Source: Rhodocollybia butyracea (taxonomy: Eukaryota > Basidiomycota > Agaricomycetes > Agaricales > Omphalotaceae). Taken from it: a DNA stretch of 64,000 nucleotides. The position numbers were made by a program, and so were the translations under genes. Below the pieces are notes generated by a model. That model made no database searches, had not been told where the DNA came from, and was given only the letters and a program-made list of their open reading frames with translations. The stretch spans positions 124,001-188,000 of the forward strand of contig JADNRY010000016.1 of NCBI GenBank assembly GCA_015501585.1, written 5' to 3'. This document shows positions 57,659 through 64,000 of this stretch, piece by piece (position 1 is the first letter of the stretch; every line of letters starts with the position of its first letter).

Positions 57659-57664
57659 TATAAA
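57659..57664 (+). promoter_or_regulatory. TATA box of the BIM1-like gene
   Basis: TATAAA lies 61 bp upstream of the start codon at 57726. Position and sequence are typical of a regulated fungal promoter. Confidence 0.5.
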
Positions 57665-57725
57665 GGCATGACTGGCCAATCGAAATCCCAAGGCCAAGGC
57701 TTCTACACACTTTTCAGCTCCAAGA

Positions 57726-58493
57726 ATGCATTCCTTCACTGCCTTGTTCCTCTCTGGCCTCTTCGCTGTTGTCAATGCTCACTTCCAGCTCCAATTCCCT
57801 CCACCTCGAGGTGTCTTCAATATGGCCAACGAGGTCAATTTTTGTGGTGCGTCTTTACGCGTTTCTATGCTCCCAAAACATAATTTAGAAATTCACAGAT
57901 TCATACACCACCCCCGCACCGAACAGGACCGATTTTCCGTTAACTGGGGGAATTATCTCTCTCAACTCGGAGCACCCACAATGGACAGGTAGCTCATTGC
58001 GAACGTTTTCTGTTTACAAGGTTACCTGATCACTGTTGATAGCTGCTGTATTCATCAGCAATGCATCCAACCCCACGTCCTTTGATAACTTCACTCAAAT
58101 CACCTCTTTCTTCCAAGAATCGATTGAGGGATCTTACTGCATGCACTTTGATCTGTCCCAAACTAATGCTACGGGTTTAACAAACGGAGAGAACGTCACC
58201 ATGCAGGCAAGTTGTTTTGATTTCCGTATTCTCAACCCCAGCCAATGTGTTTACCTCTTTAGATTCTGTTTAACGGTGGAGATGGCAACTTGTTCCAGGT
58301 ATGTAAAAATGGAATTTAGACGCGACTCTATCTGATAGATCTGCTATCTCAGTGTGCCGATCTCACGATAGATACTACAGCAGATGTGTCTAGCCAGGCA
58401 TGTACCAATGCGACGAGTGGAGCACTAGGATTGTCTGGGCCTGCTGCTGGTTCTTTGTTTGGACTGGCTGGTCTTGCCTTTGCACTTCTGTAA
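57726..58493 (+). CDS. BIM1-like (X325) copper-binding GPI-anchored protein
   Basis: Five exons (57726-57846, 57899-57988, 58043-58206, 58263-58298, 58353-58493) give 183 aa. A signal peptide ([18 protein letters not shown]) is followed directly by His, the N-terminal copper-binding His of LPMO-like folds ([11 protein letters not shown]). NSEHPQW supplies a likely second His and TSFDNF a likely Asp ligand. Conserved cysteines include NFC, GSYC, FQCADL and QACTNAT. The C-terminus is a hydrophobic GPI signal ([13 protein letters not shown]). X325 proteins bind Cu(II) but do not oxidise polysaccharide; in Cryptococcus, Bim1/Cbi1 works with Ctr1 in copper uptake. Intron 58207-58262 needs the GC donor CAG|GCAAGT. 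It lies directly downstream of the CTR gene. Confidence 0.9.
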
Positions 58494-58993
58494 TTCGTGA
58501 ATGTATAGAAATTATGTTTCACAAAATCTCCTTTTCATCATTGAACTTGAAAGCCTTCAGAGCTTCAAACCCGGTGGCTTCCGACTGCTTTGTCAAGTCC
58601 GACTACGAAGCAGTTTCGGGATGTTCGGTTGAATACACACTGCCGACGGATACAGCTATTACGGAAGCTCGTCTCGGCTGTTGGCCCTAGATTGTTATTT
58701 GGACTGTGGAAATGACTGCGTAAAGGTTCGAACTATCGGCTTAAATTGTGTTTCAACAGCTTTCACACCGTTGGAAGCCAACGGAGCTGCGCTCTGCCAG
58801 GTTATGCCTGCGTATCAAAAGATGTGATGGTTTTTCAAAACACTAAATGGTACGTGTTATGTGTTGACAATTGAACGCGTACCGACCACTCACGATCGGC
58901 AAGGCGGTGTCATTAACGCTTATATAGCATTAGCAACAATACCAGGGAGGGACCAGAAAGCCCAATCCACTGGCGGCTTGCCTTAGTTTCGTC
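58494..58993. other. Intergenic region
   Basis: 500 bp. A plus-strand frame of about 56 codons ends at 58690 and has no recognisable content. A TATA box sits at 58921-58927. Nothing else is supported. Confidence 0.45.
58921..58927 (+). promoter_or_regulatory. TATA box
   Basis: TATATAG lies 67 bp upstream of the start codon at 58994 of the small unknown gene. Confidence 0.45.
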
Positions 58994-59558
58994 ATGTTCT
59001 TCAAACTTCGACCGAAAGAGTCGCCTTGGGAGGTAGTGGAAAGGAAGATAGTGGACTCTGTCCCAATGTACGACGAGGATGAAGGTGCTTCAAATACTTC
59101 CGTCCAAGTATCATCCTCTATAACTAACCTCTTTCAGATCTGGACTTCGATACGGTGAACGACTACGATATCCGTGGTACCTACGTATTCGACGTCAAAT
59201 TACATGAAAAAAATGACGCGGAAATACGGAACGCTGTCATTATCTCAAGACAGCAATTACTGCAAGAGGTGGCAAAGAAGGGATTTAATCATCTCTTATC
59301 CGAAAGGTGCGCGGTATCCAACCGGATCTTTGTACGCTACCTCTAACCCATCCTCAAACAGTTGGAACCTGACAATTCTCCGTCGAAATAAACGTTATCG
59401 AATCGAAGTGCAATATTGCGGTCGTCGTGAGTCCTGAAAGCTGTGGTGATGATTTTTCATGTCATCATGCTGCTATAGCTGTTCATACTTCAAGATATCT
59501 ACCTTCAACACAACTACCGCCTTTCATGGAGGTACTAAAAGATTGTTCGTATTCATGA
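58994..59558 (+). CDS. Small conserved-looking protein of unknown function, 134 aa
   Basis: Four exons (58994-59084, 59138-59306, 59362-59426, 59479-59558) join in phase. The core reads DLDFDTVNDYDIRGTYVFDV, then a helix with SRQQLLQEVAKKGFNHLL, then WNLTILRRNKRYRIEVQY. The alternating beta strands and one helix suggest a small alpha/beta domain. There is no signal peptide or membrane segment. I have a weak impression that similar proteins occur in other mushrooms, but no named family comes to mind. A TATA box precedes it. Confidence 0.65.
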
Positions 59559-59633
59559 AAATCAAAGGGAAAAAGAAATTGGTTCACATTACCTTTAATT
59601 GTACATCACTAATATCTAGATACCATATACAAT

Positions 59634-60943
59634 CTAGGCCTTTTCAATCTTGCTCGTTTCTCTCATAGCGTAACCAGTCCAAGACTGAGGAAGCAAGTTC
59701 AGTAAAATTCGGCGCAGACAATGGAGGGCTATACCTCGTCGTACAAACCGAGTTTGTGTGCACCTAACAACTTCAAGCCAAGCCAAAGCACACCAGCCGT
59801 CATTCCGCTACCGCATGTAGTCACAGCAGTAGCTTCACCTTTGATGATGCGCTCTGCATGAGAAGCCCCGACAACTTTCTTCAATTCATCGTGAATCTCG
59901 GAAGGTTCTCGAAAAACAGTGTATGTCGAGCCTTGAGGGCCTTGCTGGATTTTGAGGAATGAACCAAAAGGCAGAGAGAACGAGTTGGGAATATGGCCCG
60001 ATGAAAGCCCCGGCCGAGGTTCTGGATCTTGTCCGGTGAAGCTGCAGTCTATGAGAAGATTGAAGGGTGATATACTGTTGGATACTTACCGACCAGCAGG
60101 ACGGGCATCGAGGACAAGTTCTGCTTCAGCGGAACTCGCGGTACTCGCGGTACTCAATGCGGAGTTGGTGACCATCTGCTCATAGCCTTTCGTTTCATAC
60201 TGTCAGGTTAGATTTTTATTGCACGTAAGTAGCGTACTTCGTATAGCCTTCTCATCGAGGGGAGGGAGAGGATATTCAGATTTCGGAGGCAGAGGGCCTG
60301 GAGCATCCAGATCCACGGGGAAGGATTCGACCTCCCAGAAAGGAAGGCCGCCGTTCAATATGCTGGAATTTAAGTGGCCGAAACTTCTGAACATGAATAG
60401 AGCCCGTGGAGAGGAGAAGACGCCATGCGTATCGTAACTGCGAGAGTGATTAGATACTTATGGTCGCGAATATGAATCAAAAGAGTACATACAGAACTAC
60501 GTGAGTTGAAGGACGGATACCAAATTCTTCTAATGGAGAGTGAGAATGCTATATAATCAGATAGAAAATAATTAATTACCACATGCGGTTTTGAAGAGTA
60601 CGTCGGAGGGCATCATATGCTTTAAACCGAGTTCATGCGTGCTTGCGACCTGTAATATTCGAGCTATGAAGTTGAAGCACTGGATAATGAAAAAAATTCG
60701 AACCCTATCGAGATCCAAAAATCTGGCGCCAGGAATACGCTTCTTCTGGAATTCATCATAGGCTTTACGGGGAGAATTAGGCATGAACCAAGTCGAGTCG
60801 AGAATCGCGACATCTTGATTCTCGTTAAAGCCCTGGTAGAGTTGAGAGGGGCTTATAATTAGCGGCGTATCCGCAACCATTGTACTAGTAGAGTAGGAAG
60901 CCATGGAACGAAAAAGAGAAGAAGTGCATCTTAAAAAGATCAT
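59634..60943 (-). CDS. TUM1: Thiosulfate/3-mercaptopyruvate sulfurtransferase (TUM1-like)
   Basis: Seven exons (60704-60943, 60580-60649, 60493-60529, 60238-60437, 60090-60186, 59735-60041, 59634-59684) give 333 aa. Two rhodanese domains are seen. The first has VAILDSTWFMP, ARFLDLDRV and VVLYDTHGVFSSPRA. The second has ELVLDARPAGR, HIPNSFSLPF and the active-site loop TTCGSGMTAG with the catalytic Cys; CG[ST]G is the mercaptopyruvate-type loop. The last exon ends the domain with SWTGYAMR. The N-terminus (FLRCTSSLFRSMAS) may target mitochondria; an internal Met at residue 14 would give a cytosolic form. The start is 61 bp from the divergent VMA5 start. Confidence 0.92.
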
Positions 60944-61004
60944 AGTTGTCTCAGGCTAAGGCAAGCGCCTGTTACGGACCGGCCTTTGAGTTTTGTCGCT
61001 CACC

Positions 61005-62593
61005 ATGCCCTCAGAACAAAGCACCTGGCTCATATCCGCTCCGCTCAATGGAGACTCTGAAGGGCTTGTGCAAGAGCTTACATCGAAATTACGCCAGCAA
61101 TCCAAATCATTTTCTCCCAGTTCTATTGCTGAATTTGGTATACCGTCTTTCAAGGTTTGATGTCCAGCAATCCGTAGACAAATCCAACTAAAGAATGCTC
61201 AGACAGGCACTCTGGACTCGCTTATAGCGCTTTCCGAAGATCTACCAAAACAGGATACCTTTTTCACGAACACTGTCGCCAAAGTTGTTGATACATTGCG
61301 CAATCTGCTCAATAACGATCCGTCCAAATTATCCCAGCATATCTTAGTTAACGAAGGCAGCATTGAAGAATATCTCCTTGGTCAATGGAGATGGAATGAA
61401 GGTCGTTACGGCGTACAGAAGGGGTTGAGAGATATGGTTGATACATTGAGCAAGGTAAGTTTCAGCTCTCGATATCTGTCAGTTGCCCTTGTTTGACACA
61501 AGATGCAGGAGATGACTTCGATAGACAACAATATGAGAGCCAAGCTCACAAATTACAACTTAGTCAAGGGATCGCTTGTTCAGATGCAACGCAAGAAGAC
61601 GTACGAATAGATATGTTCCATGCGGTAGCTATGTATTCTGACGTTTGTCTGTAGAGGAAATTTGTCTGTGCGATCGCTTGTGGATGTAGTCTCCAAGGAA
61701 GACTTTGTCCAAGATTCAGAATATCTTGAAACTCTGCTAGTTGCCGTACCAAAGTTTGCACCCCTATGTGTATTCCTCGGATCCCCTGCTTAACGGTTAT
61801 TTAGGAATCTAATCAAGAACTGGAATACCAAATATGAACGCCTTGCATCCATGGTAGTGCCCAGATCAGCCAGGTGCTTCATTCTATATTCCTCCTTCTA
61901 CGTCATTTAACAATTCTCTCAGTTCCATCGCATCGGACGATGAATATACCCTCTTCAGCGTCGTCATTTTCCGACGCGTCCATGATGAATTTATCCAGCA
62001 GTGTCGGGAGAACAAGTTAGTCCACGACAATGTCCTATTATGATATCACTCACAAACAGCCCAGGTTCATCAATCGCGATTTTGTTTATTCTGAAGAAGA
62101 AATAAACAAACAACGGCAAGAGCTTGATATGGCTGATGTTACGGAACGAGAGCTTTGGGTATGTTGCTCCTTCTTGACGCGTGGATTTCTTTAATACTCC
62201 AACTCCAGACCGAGCTGCTACATCTATCACGGATAAACTTTTCAGAATCCTTTCAAATTCTCGTTCATCTCAAAGTCATCCGGTTGTTCGTGGAAAGTGT
62301 GCTTCGTTACGGGCTACCAGCAAATTACATTGGGATCGTTATACAAGTATGTACATCGCGATAACTTTCCCGCCCGTTCTCTCATACTTTCTTTCTAGCC
62401 TGATTCCAAATTAGCGAAGAAGACGTTCAGTATCGTGCAATCGCATCTTTCTTATCTTGGCTCCAATTCTCATTCGAAATCGAAGAAATCGAATGGGGGA
62501 GACACAGAGGAATATATCGGAGAATACCAAACTTTAATGGATCAAGAGTTTTTCGACTTCGTTTTGTACGAGGTGCCTTGGGTCACACAGTAG
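61005..62593 (+). CDS. VMA5: V-type ATPase subunit C
   Basis: Nine exons (61005-61154, 61203-61454, 61509-61600, 61655-61753, 61805-61873, 61923-62015, 62065-62158, 62209-62346, 62400-62593) give 393 aa, normal for Vma5. Family segments include [12 protein letters not shown] at the start, [51 protein letters not shown] and [16 protein letters not shown]. Subunit C links the V1 and V0 sectors and releases them on glucose starvation; the pump acidifies the vacuole. All splice sites are GT-AG. The gene is divergent from TUM1. Confidence 0.95.
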
Positions 62594-62943
62594 ACAAATC
62601 TCCATGTTGTATTCTCGCATTGCATACCAGCGTTGTAATTACTTACTTCTCCACTACTAGTATCCGGACATATATATACGATGCAGATTTTATTTCATCT
62701 ATTAACAGAACTGTAAGAAATACTAAGTTTCCAACAAAGGAGCACAAAACTGTACATGATATGTAGACAAAAAACAGATCGCATCCAACCCTGATACAAT
62801 GTGGTCTTTCGAACTTGCAGAATGAGAGGGAACGTTGAGAGTGGATGGTTTGTATATGTATGATGAAAATAAGAAGAGAAATAGAAATGAGCAGTCTGGC
62901 GCGTTTACTAGCGGACGCTGTCCGTCAAGTTATAGAAAAAATT

Positions 62944-64000
62944 TTAGAGTCCGAGGTTGTGCATTACACGGGTAACCTCATCGCTGGCTGCGTCTTCGTT
63001 GTCAAACTCGATGGTTCTAGAGCCCCTCTGAGCCGATGTGCCAATTACCGCTGGCCGTCCACCGTAGACGCTGGGGAACGAAGGTGCGGTGGCAGATATG
63101 GGACTAGAGTTACCCCCAGTCTCGTAGCCAGAGTTGGTCGGAGAATCGGGAGGTGGAAGACCAGATGATTCGGTGATACGGGAAAGCGAATAGGTCAGAT
63201 CTAACGATTGCGCCCGGTTTGTCAAAGAACGGGGTTTCGAAATTTGTTCCTTCAACTTGGCCTCGAGGAGGGAGTCCGAACCACGTTTAAGTGCGTCTTC
63301 AGTTTGCCTAGACGGGATTCCAGTGCCCTGGAAGATGTGTTAGTTAGTCGGAAAGAAGGTAACGAGAAATAGAAACGTACAATGGGGGCAATGGAGACCA
63401 ATACTCCTGAGAAGTACTCGCCATGTAAGCTGTCTGACCGTCATCCTGCTCCTCAAGGTTGTAGATGTAAGCTGGATTGTTGAATAACGCCTTCACATCG
63501 GGCGAAGAATTAGCAAGACGGAGACGACGGTCATGATCATGGACAGGACGCCCAAAATCAGCGGATTCTTAAAACAGGTTAGGGCCTAATTACGCTGGAA
63601 GGAAGAATAATGAAACGAACCATGATGGGTCTTGGCCGTCGACAAGAGTTTACTGTCGAAATGAGGGAACGCATCGGCAAAAGAATCACCCCGTTTATGG
63701 GTGTGTGAGGTAGGTGAAGGATACACGCGGATGTTGTGATTGTGTAAGAACTGTTCCAACATTTCTCTGGCGGTGATCAGGAAGTCGGTATTACTGCGTT
63801 GGCAGCGGAACTTGAAGGAATAGTCCCCAAGAGCGTCCGAGGCGGAAGTGCCGTTAATGGTCGGAATGTTTACATTCGGAGTGATAGATACTTGTAACTC
63901 CCTTTTGACGCGCTCCACAAGACTACCAAATTCAGGCGAGTTGCACACTCGTGGTAGATCAGTGCTGCGAGGGACTGCCATGTCTGCCTCAAAGGGAACA
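62944..64000 (-). CDS. KH-domain-type RNA-binding protein, C-terminal part (5' partial)
   Basis: The gene continues beyond the right edge of the window. Visible exons are 63621-64000, 63381-63567 and 62944-63307, all in phase. The sequence includes VERVKRELQVSITPNV, FKFRCQRSNTDFLITAREML, HKRGDSFADAFPHF, DRRLRLANSSPDVKALF, SLLEAKLKEQISKPRSL and NRAQSLDLTYSLSR. These resemble the C-terminal region of fungal KH-domain proteins of the Bicaudal-C-like kind, as far as I recall. The KH repeats themselves would be upstream, outside the window. The C-terminus is Ser/Pro-rich and disordered. Confidence 0.6.

Overview
The window is nuclear DNA of a filamentous basidiomycete, most likely an Agaricomycete. 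Genes are dense and on both strands. Nearly all are cut by many short introns (about 45-75 nt), and the predicted proteins match basidiomycete-type families: X325/BIM1-like copper protein, VIT/VWA protein, fructosyl-amino-acid-oxidase-type flavoenzyme and F-box-like proteins. I joined exons by hand. Most models close in frame at the length expected for their family, for example GND1 at 489 aa, PUP3 at 208 aa and VMA5 at 393 aa.

Layout. 0-8.4 kb: partial PUB1/TIA1 RNA-binding protein (+), ATG16 (-) and YPT7 (+) back to back, 6-phosphogluconolactonase (+), a VIT/VWA protein (+). 8.4-14.9 kb: an accessory stretch with a secreted protein of unknown function (-), an F-box-like protein (-), a decayed ATM1-type ABC transporter copy and a decayed second copy of the F-box gene. 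14.9-17.9 kb: Aurora kinase (-) and a secreted protein built from two tandem copies of an unrecognised domain (-). 17.9-21.9 kb: gene-free, with a 930-bp CACTA-like inverted-repeat element inside a short tandem repeat. 21.9-34.7 kb: GND1 (-), OSH3-type lipid-transfer protein (+), RBM26/Rmn1-type protein (-), MPH1/FANCM helicase (+). 35.5-42.4 kb: intron-containing tRNA-Lys, trypsin-like protease (+), a multi-pass membrane protein (-), a relic of the protease 3' end, an amadoriase-like flavoenzyme (-), a rhodanese (+). 42.4-53.6 kb: TAF12, frataxin, a small unknown protein, WDR70, a BET bromodomain protein, a G-patch/zinc-finger protein and proteasome beta3. 53.6-56.8 kb: sparse, with a copia relic and one small unknown gene. 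56.8-64 kb: CTR copper transporter followed by a BIM1-like copper-binding protein, a small unknown protein, TUM1-type sulfurtransferase, V-ATPase subunit C and a partial KH-domain protein.

Links between genes. Several neighbours start back to back over very short gaps: ATG16/YPT7 81 bp, FAOX/rhodanese 71 bp, TUM1/VMA5 61 bp, GPATCH/PUP3 95 bp, RBM26/MPH1 186 bp. These may be bidirectional promoters. ATG16 and YPT7 both serve autophagy and vacuole fusion. CTR and the BIM1-like protein are partners in copper uptake in Cryptococcus. SOL3 and GND1 are successive steps of the oxidative pentose phosphate pathway, 17 kb apart.

The most unusual window-wide signal is splicing. Eleven of roughly 140 hand-placed introns can only be joined in frame with a GC-AG donor rather than GT-AG. 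The best candidates for undescribed biology are this GC-AG excess, the two-domain secreted protein at 16.5-17.8 kb, the CTR/BIM1 pair, and a possible Atg8-interacting tail on ATG16.
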